Notes: generated from the sequence alone by a model not told the origin. A stretch of DNA of 33,017 bases from a bacterium (GCA_024275575.1 JAJRYV010000027.1:1-33017); one strand, 5' to 3'; counted from the first letter of the stretch, positions 16,527-25,308 are shown. Numbers and translations: made by a program.

Positions 16527-18134
16527 ATGAGCACTTCAATTAATTTGGAAAAATATGGCATAACAGGGGTGACCGAAATTATTCATAATCCCTCATATGA
16601 ACAGCTTTTTGAAGAAGAAATGAAAGCTGATCTCGAAGGTTTCGAAAAAGGCCAGCTCACCGAACTTGATGCTGTGAACGTAAAAACCGGTATTTTTACC
16701 GGCCGTTCACCCAAGGATAAGTATTTCGTAAAAGATGCGACTACCGCAGATAATATTTGGTGGTTCGAACAAGCAAAATCCGCAGACAACAAACCGATGA
16801 CGCCGGAAACATGGGCGCATTGCAAAAATCTGGTCACAAAGCAGCTCTCGAACAAACGACTTTTCGTCATGGATACGTTTTGTGGCGCCAACGAAGATAC
16901 CCGCCTCAAAGTTCGCTTTGTGATGGAAGTTGCCTGGCAGGCTCACTTCGTTAAAAATATGTTTATCCGTCCCACTGCGGAAGAGCTGGCCAATTATGGC
17001 GAGCCGGATTTTGTCTCTTTAAACGGTTCGAAAACCACCAATCCCGATTGGCAAGCACAGGGCATGAATTCGGAAAACTTTGCTGCTTTCAATTTGACGG
17101 AAAACATGCAGGTTATCGGTGGCACCTGGTATGGCGGGGAGATGAAAAAAGGCATTTTCACCATCATGAATTACCTGCTGCCGTTGCGCGGTATCGCTTC
17201 GATGCATTGTTCGGCAAATGTCGGCAAAGACGGCGATACGGCTATTTTCTTCGGCCTTTCCGGCACCGGTAAAACGACGCTTTCCACCGATCCAAAACGC
17301 GCCCTCATCGGTGATGACGAACATGGCTGGGACGATGACGGTGTTTTCAATTTTGAAGGCGGCTGCTACGCAAAATGCATCAACCTGGACAAAAATGCCG
17401 AACCGGATATCTTCAACGCCATCAGACGGGATGCGTTGCTGGAAAACCTCTCCGTCGATGCTGATGGAAAAATTGACTTTGACGATGCCTCGATTACCCA
17501 GAATACCCGTGTTTCCTACCCGATTTATCACATTGAAAATATCGTCAAACCGGTTTCCAAAGCCGGCCATGCAAAAAAAGTGATCTTTCTCGTCGCTGAT
17601 GCGTTTGGCGTGTTGCCGCCAGTTTCAAAACTGACACCGGAGCAGACCAAATACCACTTTCTCTCCGGATTTACCGCGAAATTAGCTGGTACGGAACGGG
17701 GCATCACCGAGCCGACGCCAACATTTTCAGCCTGTTACGGCGCCGCTTTCCTCGCTTTGCACCCGACAAAATACGGTGAAGAGCTGGTAAAACGTATGCA
17801 GGCTGCCGGCGCAGAGGCCTATCTCGTCAACACCGGCTGGAACGGCAGTGGAAAACGCATTTCGATCAAAGACACCCGTGGTATCATCGATGCCATTCTC
17901 GATGGTTCCATCGAAAAAGCCGAAACCGAAACCATGCCCATTTTCAACCTTGAAATCCCGACGGCATTGCCGGGAGTTGATACCAATATCCTCAACCCGC
18001 GCAATACTTATGAAAACAAAGCTGAGTGGGATGACAAGATTCGTAAGCTGGCCCGACTTTTCATCGAAAATTTTCAACAGTACACGGACAATGACGAAGG
18101 CAAAGCACTGGTTGCCGCAGGTCCGCAACTGTAA
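16527..18134 (+). CDS. pckA: Phosphoenolpyruvate carboxykinase (ATP)
   Basis: 535 residues, close to the 540 of the E. coli enzyme. It interconverts oxaloacetate + ATP and PEP + CO2 + ADP in the cytosol, either for gluconeogenesis or, in anaerobes, for C4-acid formation. Substrate Arg60 lies in FTGRSPKDK. The P-loop is [11 protein letters not shown] at 243-253 with Lys249, followed by the metal-binding [24 protein letters not shown]. His227 in MHCSANVG is the other metal-site histidine. The start is supported by an AAAGAG-type sequence before the ATG. It follows the decarboxylase operon by about 730 bases and shares its substrate, oxaloacetate. A strong hairpin follows the stop. Confidence 0.98.
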   Translation: MSTSINLEKYGITGVTEIIHNPSYEQLFEEEMKADLEGFEKGQLTELDAVNVKTGIFTGRSPKDKYFVKDATTADNIWWFEQAKSADNKPMTPETWAHCKNLVTKQLSNKRLFVMDTFCGANEDTRLKVRFVMEVAWQAHFVKNMFIRPTAEELANYGEPDFVSLNGSKTTNPDWQAQGMNSENFAAFNLTENMQVIGGTWYGGEMKKGIFTIMNYLLPLRGIASMHCSANVGKDGDTAIFFGLSGTGKTTLSTDPKRALIGDDEHGWDDDGVFNFEGGCYAKCINLDKNAEPDIFNAIRRDALLENLSVDADGKIDFDDASITQNTRVSYPIYHIENIVKPVSKAGHAKKVIFLVADAFGVLPPVSKLTPEQTKYHFLSGFTAKLAGTERGITEPTPTFSACYGAAFLALHPTKYGEELVKRMQAAGAEAYLVNTGWNGSGKRISIKDTRGIIDAILDGSIEKAETETMPIFNLEIPTALPGVDTNILNPRNTYENKAEWDDKIRKLARLFIENFQQYTDNDEGKALVAAGPQL

Positions 18135-18144
18135 TTGAATAACT

Positions 18145-18175
18145 TTGATTCCATCGCTTTAAGCGATGGAATCAA
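18145..18175 (+). terminator. Hairpin after pckA
   Basis: A perfect inverted repeat with arms TTGATTCCATCGCTT and AAGCGATGGAATCAA around a single T, which will form a stem of about 13 bp with a small loop. It starts 10 bases after the pckA stop. Only TTT follows, so it is either a weak intrinsic terminator or a 3'-end-stabilising structure. Confidence 0.75.
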
Positions 18176-18611
18176 TTTAGATCGAATATGATTCTTTTCC
18201 ATAGGCCAGGCCAACATTGGCGAACGGCATCTATCATTAATAAATCTCCTTTCGCATCTTAATCGTACGTCGCAAAAATATCCGATTCGATCTATCCCCG
18301 CTTCCGCCTCAACTGCCCTCAGGATAAACCAAGCGGTTTCCGCATACGGTGGTTTATTAATGTTCAGCCTTTCCCTTGCAAGGCTTTTGTAATAATTTAA
18401 GATCATTGTGTTGAGATTTTAAAATAAAACGAGTAAATTCCTGTACAAGAAGAATAAACCCGGGAGTATCAAATAGCAAGCAAGAATGAGTTGCTCAAGA
18501 AAATACGCCGCGAGCGGTTATGCTTTTCCATGTTTCAATCCCTGGGGATTTCTTTTGGGTACAATTCGGGTCGGCAGAAAAGCCAAATCTGTTTTTTCAT
18601 AAGGATACGAA
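18176..18611. other. Intergenic region downstream of pckA
   Basis: No plus-strand gene. On the minus strand a frame at 18074-18406 (110 codons) is open with a protein-like composition (for instance PPYAETAWFILRAVEAEAG) but overlaps the pckA end and hairpin and has no ribosome binding site. It could be a remnant of a repeated element. Nothing else is seen. Confidence 0.4.
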
Positions 18612-18839
18612 ATGAGTAAGAAAAATCAAATTGATGCGGTGCGTAAAATTGTGCACGATTTGCGGGCCAATCATCATGCCGCCAATTTAAATGCGCAGGC
18701 GGCGGCGATGTTGTGTAAAAAAAGCAATTCGGCGGAGGTTGGAAAAGTGACCAAACATCTGGCATTTATCCTGGCTGATCTGGAGAAATTTAAAAACAAT
18801 TTGGATGAACTGACGACAACCGTCAAAGCGATGGAATAG
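18612..18839 (+). CDS. Small helical protein resembling a lone histidine-kinase DHp domain
   Basis: 75 residues, all helix-forming. The first helix contains VRKIVHDLRANHHAANLNAQ with His15-Asp-Leu-Arg, which resembles the H-box HDLRNPL of HisKA domains. A turn rich in Lys/Ser follows, then a long second helix (VGKVTKHLAFILADLEKFKNNLDELTTTVKAME), giving the helical hairpin shape of a DHp dimerisation domain. There is no catalytic ATP-binding domain and no sensor. AAGGAT 6-7 bases upstream supports the start. It lies 74 bases before a sigma-54 response regulator gene that has no full kinase beside it, so a role as a phosphotransfer partner or inhibitor is possible. The family call is tentative. 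Confidence 0.62.
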   Translation: MSKKNQIDAVRKIVHDLRANHHAANLNAQAAAMLCKKSNSAEVGKVTKHLAFILADLEKFKNNLDELTTTVKAME

Positions 18840-18913
18840 ATGAACCAGGCCGGAATATTCAATCTTGAAATAGCCATGGATCGCGTTGTTTTTTGCCGGC
18901 AGGAGAATATTTA

Positions 18914-20320
18914 ATGGGACAAAATGAAATTAAAACCCGAATTTTGATCGCAGACGACGATGAATCTGTCACTTTTGCGATGGAATCGATTTTACAGGCA
19001 AGTGGAATATACGAGGTACACACGGCGAGCTCGGGTGCAGCGGCACTCAAAGCTTTGCAGACGCGGGCATTCGAGGTGGCATTCCTCGATCTTAAAATGC
19101 CGGATTTGGACGGCCTTGAAATTATCGAGCGGGTAAAAAATGCTGGTGTTACGACCGAAATAATCATGATCACCGGGCATGCCAGTATCGACACTGCAGT
19201 TGCTGCCATGCGCTGTGGGGCCTATGATTATCTGCCCAAACCGGTTGATAGCAACGATTTACTGCGAGTTGTGCAACATGCGATCGAGCGTTCGGCGCTG
19301 ATGAGGCAGAACCAACAACTGCAAAACCAGGTGGCATCCCTCACGCGCTACAATACGATCATCGGCAAATCAGCAGCGATGCAGACGCTTTTTCAAACAC
19401 TCGATGCGGTTGCAGGTAGTGACGCCACGGTTCTGATTCTCGGCGAGAGTGGCACGGGAAAAGAACTTGTGGCGCATGCTATTCATCAGGAGAGCGGTAG
19501 AAAAGAGGGCGCTTTTGTGGCGGTAAACTGTGCTGCGCTGCCGGCGACGATCCTCGAAAGTGAGCTTTTCGGGCATGAAAAAGGCGCTTTTACCGGCGCG
19601 GTGAAAGATAAAAAAGGCCTTTTTTCACAGGCTGATGGCGGAACAATTTTTTTGGATGAAATCGCCGAAATGCCATTTGAGCTACAGGCCAAATTGCTGC
19701 GTGTACTCGAAACCGGCATTTTTCGTGCTGTCGGCAGCCAGTCCGAGACGCATGTCGATGTGCGCCTGCTGGCGGCAACGAATCAGGAGCCGCAACAGGC
19801 GGTGGCGGAAAAACGCCTGCGCGAAGATCTATATTACCGCATCGCGGTCGTTGAGCTGGAATTGCCGGCACTGCGCGAACGAATAGAGGACATCCCCCTG
19901 CTCGCCAATGATTTTCTCAGCCGCTTTGCCGCTGCGAATGCTAAAAATATCGATGGATTTGCACCGGAGACTTTAGAAAGTTTGCTCAATTATGACTGGC
20001 CCGGCAATGTGCGTGAATTACGCAACGCCATCGAACGGGCGGTGATTTTATGCCGCAGCGCTGTTATCAGCCCGGGAAATTTACCGCCGCGCATCAAGAA
20101 ATCAGCACCGCTACCGGCAACGGCTTGTGAAACCGGCTACGATGGTGAGGTCGTGGTTTTTCCTGTGGGCATGCCGCTGGCCGCAGTGGAAAAAAAAATG
20201 ATACTCGACACACTCGCAGGTTGCAAAAACAATAAAACACGCGCCGCAAAAGTACTCGGCGTTAGCTTGAAAACACTACACAATAAACTCGGCCGCTATC
20301 ATGAAGATGGCGAGCATTGA
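18914..20320 (+). CDS. NtrC-family sigma-54-dependent response regulator
   Basis: 468 residues. Receiver domain 9-125: acidic pocket Asp14-Asp15-Asp16, phospho-acceptor Asp59 in FLDLKMPD, Thr in MITGH and Lys in LPKPVD. AAA+ domain about 150-380: Walker A GESGTGKE at 177-184, the sigma-54-contacting GAFTGA loop at 224-229, Walker B GGTIFLDEIAEM, and the WPGNVRELRN sensor II. C-terminal Fis-type helix-turn-helix: NKTRAAKVLGVSLKTLHNKL. When phosphorylated it should activate RNA polymerase holding sigma-54. I use ATG 18914 because AGGAGA lies 8 bases before it; the upstream TTG at 18893 would cover that site. No cognate sensor kinase is adjacent. A consensus sigma-54 promoter lies 350 bases downstream. 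Confidence 0.96.
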   Translation: MGQNEIKTRILIADDDESVTFAMESILQASGIYEVHTASSGAAALKALQTRAFEVAFLDLKMPDLDGLEIIERVKNAGVTTEIIMITGHASIDTAVAAMRCGAYDYLPKPVDSNDLLRVVQHAIERSALMRQNQQLQNQVASLTRYNTIIGKSAAMQTLFQTLDAVAGSDATVLILGESGTGKELVAHAIHQESGRKEGAFVAVNCAALPATILESELFGHEKGAFTGAVKDKKGLFSQADGGTIFLDEIAEMPFELQAKLLRVLETGIFRAVGSQSETHVDVRLLAATNQEPQQAVAEKRLREDLYYRIAVVELELPALRERIEDIPLLANDFLSRFAAANAKNIDGFAPETLESLLNYDWPGNVRELRNAIERAVILCRSAVISPGNLPPRIKKSAPLPATACETGYDGEVVVFPVGMPLAAVEKKMILDTLAGCKNNKTRAAKVLGVSLKTLHNKLGRYHEDGEH

Positions 20321-20673
20321 GGCGTTGTCGCAGCTCATTTCGATAAAAACAACCGGTGCTTGCCAAATTCAAATCCGTAATTCAAATCATGTGTAATTTT
20401 TACATATTCCTTTTAGCTTTTCACCGCTATTTTTTGCAACAAAATTTCAGCTAATATTTCAAAAAATTGTTTTTTAACCAATTAAACCCTGCAAAATCGC
20501 TCCGCCTGTGACCTTCCTTTATAAACCTGTCGCCTGATTTCCGCTAATTTTCTCTCCGGTTGCCAATTACGGAATATTATGTAATTATTATATGCTTTCT
20601 CAGAACTCCGGCAGGTTGCTAGGATGGTTAACTATTTAAAATTTCAATGAGTTAGCAAGAGAAATGTTTATTT
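20321..20673. other. A/T-rich regulatory spacer upstream of the sigma-54 promoter
   Basis: No coding frame. Two short inverted repeats are visible: TGTAA-TTT-TTACA at 20392-20404 and AATTAC-N10-GTAATT at 20565-20586. The latter is centred about 125 bases before the expected start of transcription, within the usual range for enhancer-binding activators, and could be an upstream activating sequence. Confidence 0.4.
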
Positions 20674-20688
20674 TGGCACTGCCTTTGC
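20674..20688 (+). promoter_or_regulatory. Sigma-54 (-24/-12) promoter
   Basis: TGGCACTGCCTTTGC: the -24 GG and -12 GC elements have the exact GG-N10-GC spacing and 11 of 11 core consensus bases (TGGCAC...TTGC) apart from the variable positions. Start of transcription is expected near 20700, about 47 bases before the ATG at 20747. The NtrC-type gene just upstream is the natural activator candidate. Confidence 0.85.
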
Positions 20689-20746
20689 CTGATCATGAAG
20701 CGTTAACCCAAATGAAGATGGGTGAAAATTGGCAACGGAGGTGTTT

Positions 20747-21046
20747 ATGAATTTCGAACATTTATTTATTATCATGCCGTCTTGTATCGCGGTTTCGAAA
20801 GCATTTATATATTTTGGCGAATTGGAATATAAAGGCCGCTGGCTCAACTACCTGATCGCTATGCTCGGTGGTCTCCTCGGCGCCCGTCTCGGTTTATTTG
20901 TTCCGGCGCTGCAATCCGCCATGCTGGTTGTCTCCATGCTCGTTGCAACGGGCGCACTCACCATTTATCAATTGCTGCGCTGGCGTTTCGTGGTCTGGCA
21001 GAATGGGCAGAAATCCCGCCCTCTGCAGCATAACCCGGCCTGGTAA
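20747..21046 (+). CDS. Small membrane protein under sigma-54 control
   Basis: 99 residues, not recognised. Two to three hydrophobic helices: a first weak one around residues 3-24 (HLFIIMPSCIAVSKAFIYF), then about 35-53 (LIAMLGGLLGARLGLFV) and 56-76 (LQSAMLVVSMLVATGALTIYQLL). The last 20 residues are basic and polar. GGAGGT 7-8 bases before ATG 20747 fixes the start; the TTG at 20729 in the same frame lies upstream of that site. A sigma-54 promoter precedes it and an intrinsic terminator follows, so it is a dedicated single-gene transcript. Confidence 0.78.
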   Translation: MNFEHLFIIMPSCIAVSKAFIYFGELEYKGRWLNYLIAMLGGLLGARLGLFVPALQSAMLVVSMLVATGALTIYQLLRWRFVVWQNGQKSRPLQHNPAW

Positions 21047-21188
21047 AAACACAAATTCATCGAGGCGCAACAGCAGAAGGTTTTAAGGCGTGTTTTCACC
21101 AACCAAAAGCCGTCAGAAGAAGTTGCGCTACACTGTAATTTTTAAAGTTAAACAAAAGTTTCCTCATATCTTCCCAGCCCCCCAGATG

Positions 21189-21222
21189 AACCCCGTGTGA
21201 CTTGTTCGCACGGGGTTTTTTT
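21189..21222 (+). terminator. Intrinsic terminator of the sigma-54-driven transcript
   Basis: Stem AACCCCGTGTGA / TTCGCACGGGGTT (one G-T pair) with a loop of about 5 bases and a run of seven T. It lies 143 bases after the stop of the small membrane protein gene. Confidence 0.9.
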
Positions 21223-21365
21223 AAGTTTTGAGAGCTGAGGGCGTTCCTGTCGCGTGTCCATTATTCTATCATAGCAGAGGCTACGATCAGCTATCCATAT
21301 GCAGAACCAGTGAAATTTTTTAATGCCGGCGATATTTATGTTGCTGAAATTTTCTTGTAAATAAT

Positions 21366-21393
21366 TTGCATTCGATGAAACAGGGTGTATATT
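21366..21393 (+). promoter_or_regulatory. Candidate promoter for rmlA
   Basis: TTGCAT (-35) and TATATT (-10) with 16 bases between. It would give a leader of about 185 bases. Assigned from hexamer similarity only. Confidence 0.3.
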
Positions 21394-21585
21394 CTCTAAT
21401 TATTCGATTACAGCCAGATGGGATCACTGCTTTATCGTGATGTTATCCGTGTGTATGCTCCTTAATTATTCGCTTCGTGCCCGGCGTGCCAAAAGCGGGA
21501 AAAAATATTTTCCTGCATTATTTATATTCGTTTAAACGCCGAAAATAATAAAAGTGAAACAGTCATTGCAGATATCGGAGACACT

Positions 21586-22455
21586 ATGAAAGGAATTATT
21601 CTCGCCGGCGGCAGTGGAACCCGCCTTTATCCCATCACCCAGGCAATCAGTAAACAGCTCTTGCCCATTTATGACAAACCGATGATCTATTATCCGCTTT
21701 CGGTGCTCATGCTCGCCGGTATCCGTGAAATTCTCGTCATTTCCACACCGGTTGATTTGCCGATGTTCAAAAAACTGCTCGGCAGCGGTGACCAATGGGG
21801 CTTGCAATTCAGCTATGCTGAACAGCCAAAACCCGAGGGACTGGCGCAGGCATTTCATATCGGCGAGGGTTTTATTGGCAGCGACGCGGCAGCTCTCGTT
21901 CTCGGTGATAATATTTTTTACGGCCACGGCTTATCAAACATGTTGCAGCGTGTCAGCGCACGCACAGATGGGGCGACGGTTTTTGGTTATTTTGTTCGTG
22001 ATCCGCACCGCTATGGTGTTGCAGAATTCGATGATGCCGGCCGTGTCATCAGCCTGGAAGAGAAGCCGGCCCAGCCAAAATCTAACTATGCTGTCACCGG
22101 CTTGTACTTTTATGATAACGATGTCGTTGAATACGCGAAGACACTCACACCCTCACCGCGGGGTGAACTTGAAATCACTGATTTGAACAAGGTCTATCTC
22201 AGCAAGGGGAAATTGCGTGTCGAGTTGCTCGGGCGCGGTTATGCCTGGCTCGACACCGGGACGCATCAATCTTTAACCGAGGCCAGCAATTTTGTTGAGA
22301 CCGTTGAGAACCGGCAGGGGCTAAAAATTTCCTGCATCGAAGAAATCGCTTATCGCATGCATTATATCGATGCGGCGCAGGTTGAGAAACTGGCAGCTCC
22401 TCTGGCGAAAAATGAATATGGCACCTATTTGCTGGAAATATTGAAACGAAAATAA
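21586..22455 (+). CDS. rmlA: Glucose-1-phosphate thymidylyltransferase
   Basis: 289 residues, the standard length. It makes dTDP-glucose from dTTP and glucose-1-phosphate, the first step of dTDP-L-rhamnose synthesis for cell-surface polysaccharide. Nucleotide-binding signature [11 protein letters not shown] at 8-18 with Lys23 in [18 protein letters not shown], metal-binding Asp108 in [12 protein letters not shown] at 158-161 and TGLYFYD at 171-177. The C-terminal extension with the allosteric helix region typical of the short RmlA type is present. rmlB, rmlC and rmlD are not adjacent. The gene stands alone between two terminators and is convergent with the nonahaem cytochrome gene. Confidence 0.97.
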   Translation: MKGIILAGGSGTRLYPITQAISKQLLPIYDKPMIYYPLSVLMLAGIREILVISTPVDLPMFKKLLGSGDQWGLQFSYAEQPKPEGLAQAFHIGEGFIGSDAAALVLGDNIFYGHGLSNMLQRVSARTDGATVFGYFVRDPHRYGVAEFDDAGRVISLEEKPAQPKSNYAVTGLYFYDNDVVEYAKTLTPSPRGELEITDLNKVYLSKGKLRVELLGRGYAWLDTGTHQSLTEASNFVETVENRQGLKISCIEEIAYRMHYIDAAQVEKLAAPLAKNEYGTYLLEILKRK

Positions 22456-22456
22456 A

Positions 22457-22488
22457 AAAAAGTCCACAGAGCCGAGCGTGGACTTTTT
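22457..22488. terminator. Bidirectional intrinsic terminator between rmlA and the bc operon
   Basis: Stem AAAAAGTCCAC / GTGGACTTTTT with a 10-base loop. It is flanked by A8 on the left (a T-run for the minus strand) and T5 on the right, and starts 2 bases after the rmlA stop. It ends rmlA and the convergent cytochrome operon. Confidence 0.9.
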
Positions 22489-22513
22489 AAATCAAAATAA
22501 TGAGCAGGAAATT

Positions 22514-23785
22514 CTATTCATCCCGTTCCATGTCTTTTATTTTAAAATACAGTGCAACCAGCACGATGGTCATAAAAAATGTGGCAATGCCGAATCCGAA
22601 ACGGCGAAAATCGAGCTCATCAAGTTCCTCTTTACCGAAGGCCAGCGCTTTTTTTGCAAACTCCAGCCCCTCATCGGTTTTCACTTTTACCCTATCGGCA
22701 TCAAAGGTATGAACCAGCGTTCTGGCGCTCAAAAGGCGCTGTTTTGCATCTTTAACCGCATAACTCATATCCAGATCGTCCATGCCGACGCGTTCGATTT
22801 TTTTCAACAAGACATTTGCAGAATTAAAAGCGGTGACCAGACCGATTAATTCTGTGTGAATTTTTTCCGCGGTTTCATAAGCGGATTCGCCTTCATCATG
22901 ACATTCGACACAGGTTGAGGTTTCGCCGGTGCCGACCATGTCGTCGTGGGTTTTTTGGATTTCGTGGTTGCCGTGGCATTCTTCGCAGGCATGCAGGTCG
23001 GCTTCCTCGAACTCGATGGCCATTTTGCTTTTGGAAAAATAAGCTTGATTATTGACATGACAGGTTCCGCAAATATGTCCGATGGAAGATATTCCCGGCG
23101 GCATGGCGCCGTGGTTGCCGTGGCAATCATTGCAGGCAGGGGCACCGGTATCCTGCTTTTCCAAAAGAGCGATGCCGTGCACACTTTTGACGTATTTATC
23201 ATATTGATTTGTCGGAATGTTATATTCCTTCATATATTCTTCGTCACTGTGGCATTTGTGGCAGGTTTCCGGAATATTCAGGCTGTAAATCGTTGAACGA
23301 GGATCGATAGCCGGAAAAATGGAATGTGCCATGTGGCAAGATGCGCACGTGGCAACTTTGGTATCGCCTTTGGCCAGTTTTTGCCCGTGGAAACTTTTAG
23401 CATATTGTTGCACCTGATCGGTAGCAATTCGTGGCTGATACTGACGCATAAAAGCGATGTCCGAGTGGCACTTACCGCACATCTCGATGATCGCTTTTCC
23501 TTTGGGTACACCGATAAATCCGCTGCCCTTGCGTTTTGCCACTTCTTCATCATCACTGGTGGAATCTCCGCCGTGACAACCGGCGCAGGACAAGCCTTTT
23601 TGCATGTGGATATCGGATTCTTCGAAATTTTCAGGCATCGCTTCGAGATCTTTATGACAAATAACACATTGGTCATTTTTATCAAACCTTGATTTTTCCT
23701 GGCCCAGTGCAGTTGCGGCCATGAAAATAATGGCAAGGTGGATGCAGAAAATTGACATGATTAGTCGTTTCATATTATTATCCAT
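22514..23785 (-). CDS. Membrane-anchored nonahaem c-type cytochrome of the bc operon
   Basis: 423 residues. Signal peptide (to about residue 28, ATALGQ) and nine CXXCH haem sites: CVICH (40-44), CAGCH, CGKCH, CASCH, CHKCH, CNDCH, CGTCH, CEECH and CVECH. After the last haem come about 75 residues of helix and a C-terminal membrane anchor (about 396-417, FGFGIATFFMTIVLVALYF), so the haem part is periplasmic. It is the last gene after Rieske and cytochrome b and starts 9 bases after the cytochrome b stop. It therefore most likely takes the place of cytochrome c1 as electron exit of the complex. It shares the pattern 'SxHGxxL...ATCxxCHxxHxI..NIPxTCxxCH' with the giant cytochrome further upstream, so the two are related. 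A start at Met5 is possible. Confidence 0.92.
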   Translation of the reverse strand: MDNNMKRLIMSIFCIHLAIIFMAATALGQEKSRFDKNDQCVICHKDLEAMPENFEESDIHMQKGLSCAGCHGGDSTSDDEEVAKRKGSGFIGVPKGKAIIEMCGKCHSDIAFMRQYQPRIATDQVQQYAKSFHGQKLAKGDTKVATCASCHMAHSIFPAIDPRSTIYSLNIPETCHKCHSDEEYMKEYNIPTNQYDKYVKSVHGIALLEKQDTGAPACNDCHGNHGAMPPGISSIGHICGTCHVNNQAYFSKSKMAIEFEEADLHACEECHGNHEIQKTHDDMVGTGETSTCVECHDEGESAYETAEKIHTELIGLVTAFNSANVLLKKIERVGMDDLDMSYAVKDAKQRLLSARTLVHTFDADRVKVKTDEGLEFAKKALAFGKEELDELDFRRFGFGIATFFMTIVLVALYFKIKDMERDE

Positions 23786-23794
23786 AATTAACTT

Positions 23795-24865
23795 TTAAAC
23801 GAGATAACCCCAGGCGGTCATTATCAAGATAAAGATGATAACGATAATGCCAAACCATTTTAAGACTTTAGGGCGAATACTTTCTTTGATGTACACATCC
23901 CAAAAGGGCACGGAAAACCACACCAGACCGCCGATACCGAAGAACAGAATGCCGAAAACCTCGCCTTCCATGATCAGGAAATGTGCCGGCAGCAGTTTCA
24001 GCGATTGGAACATGAACATAAAATACCATTCGGGCCGAATTCCCTCAGGGGCCGGAGCAAAGGCATCAGCTTTCACGCCCAGTTCCCAGGGGAAAAATAC
24101 AGCCAGGTAGAGCAGGATATTTAGAATAACGCCCCAGAGCAGAACATCACGCAGGATGAAGTTCGGAAAAAACGGCATCATCCGTTTTTTCTCAGTCGGC
24201 AATTCTTTAAAAAACTCCGGTTCGTGCATGCCCTGGCGTTGTACAAAGAGCAAATGCAAAAACAGCATGACGGTAAAAATGGCCGGCAGCAAGGCGATGT
24301 GGAATGCATAAAATCGCGACAGGGTTGCTCCAGTTACGCTATCACCGCCGCGTAGCAAAACTTTGATCGGTTCACCGATGATGGGTACTGCTCCGGCGAT
24401 ATCCGTGCCCACTTTGGTCGCAAAAAATGCCAGCTCGTTCCACGGCAGCAGATAACCGCTGAAACCGAAAACCATCGCGAGCAAGAAAAGTACGGCACCG
24501 GTAACCCAGGTCAATTCACGGGGTTTGGCATAAGTCCTGGTAAAAAATGCGCTGAACATATGTACGAAAACAAAGAACACCATCAGGTTGGCAGACCAAC
24601 TGTGGACGGAACGAAACAACCAGCCAAAGCTGACTTTCGTCGTGATAAAGCGAATGCTTTCATAAGCGCTGTCAACGCCGGGCTGGTAATATAGGAGCAG
24701 CAACATACCGGTCATAGCTTGCACTACAAATAAAATCATTGCAACGCCGCCCATGTAATACCACAAACTGTGTTTGTGTACCGGCACTTCTTTATGGCTC
24801 ATGAACTCGAACAGCGGTTGAATGTTAAACCGCTCATCAAGCCAGTCAATCGTTTTTTTAAACAT
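23795..24865 (-). CDS. Cytochrome b of a Rieske/cytochrome b complex (b6 + subunit IV fused)
   Basis: 356 residues. The N-terminal b6-like four-helix part carries the bis-His haem ligands His88/His102 (13 residues between) and His189/His204 (14 between, the b6f spacing). The Qo-site PEWY motif is at 278-281 in the C-terminal part equal to subunit IV, which here is fused to b6 in one chain. PWNELAF and FGFSGYLLPW segments are typical. It oxidises menaquinol in the inner membrane, sending one electron to the Rieske protein and one through the b haems. AGGA 6 bases before the ATG supports the start, which lies only 2 bases after the Rieske stop. It belongs to a tight three-gene operon. Confidence 0.96.
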   Translation of the reverse strand: MFKKTIDWLDERFNIQPLFEFMSHKEVPVHKHSLWYYMGGVAMILFVVQAMTGMLLLLYYQPGVDSAYESIRFITTKVSFGWLFRSVHSWSANLMVFFVFVHMFSAFFTRTYAKPRELTWVTGAVLFLLAMVFGFSGYLLPWNELAFFATKVGTDIAGAVPIIGEPIKVLLRGGDSVTGATLSRFYAFHIALLPAIFTVMLFLHLLFVQRQGMHEPEFFKELPTEKKRMMPFFPNFILRDVLLWGVILNILLYLAVFFPWELGVKADAFAPAPEGIRPEWYFMFMFQSLKLLPAHFLIMEGEVFGILFFGIGGLVWFSVPFWDVYIKESIRPKVLKWFGIIVIIFILIMTAWGYLV

Positions 24866-24867
24866 AG

Positions 24868-25308
24868 TTATCCTACTTGCTTCGGTTTAGATATTAACAC
24901 TTCTTTATCAACAATATTGATAACGTATTGATTGAGTGGTTTCGGCGGTGGGCCGGAGATATTTCTGCCGGCCAGATTGTAGGTGCCGTTGTGGCAGGCG
25001 CACCAGATATCCTGCCGGTCTTTACGGTATTGAACAGTGCAATCCAGGTGGGTGCAGGTAGCGGCAACAGCGCTGAACTTGCCGGTTTTTGTCCGAATAA
25101 GCAGAACCGGAATACGTCCAAATTTAAGGATTTTACTGCTGTTTGGCGGAATATCGGCAATAGCGCCTGCATTGACAGACTGTACGTTGGCTTCCGGTAT
25201 TTTCGGGGGTACTAAAAAAGTTAATACTGGATAGAAGAAACTGCCGAGCCACCCCAGGAATCCTCCTCCCAGAATGGTGTTGAGAAACGTCCGACGGTTA
25301 AGTCCCAT
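24868..25308 (-). CDS. Rieske iron-sulfur protein of the bc complex
   Basis: 146 residues. A twin-arginine-type N-terminus (LNRRTFLNTILGGGFLG) continues as a single membrane anchor. The [2Fe-2S] ligands are Cys85/His87 in CTHLDC and Cys103/His106 in WCACHNGTY, with Cys90 and Cys105 as the usual disulfide pair. GPPPKPLNQY is the conserved Pro loop. It passes electrons from quinol to the c-type partner on the periplasmic side. ATG 25308 is chosen because AGGAGATT precedes it by about 8 bases; the frame opens 6 codons earlier across that site. First certain gene of the Rieske-cytochrome b-nonahaem operon. Confidence 0.95.
   Translation of the reverse strand: MGLNRRTFLNTILGGGFLGWLGSFFYPVLTFLVPPKIPEANVQSVNAGAIADIPPNSSKILKFGRIPVLLIRTKTGKFSAVAATCTHLDCTVQYRKDRQDIWCACHNGTYNLAGRNISGPPPKPLNQYVINIVDKEVLISKPKQVG

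Larger units (their letters stand above)
21047..21585. other. Intergenic region between the small membrane protein and rmlA
   Basis: Holds the terminator at 21189-21222 and a possible promoter at 21366-21393. The remaining sequence is A/T-rich with no credible gene. Confidence 0.55.

Noticed and set aside
22478-22849. Plus-strand frames across the cytochrome genes
   Set aside because: They are antisense images of strongly supported multihaem genes whose CXXCH motifs fix the minus strand as coding.
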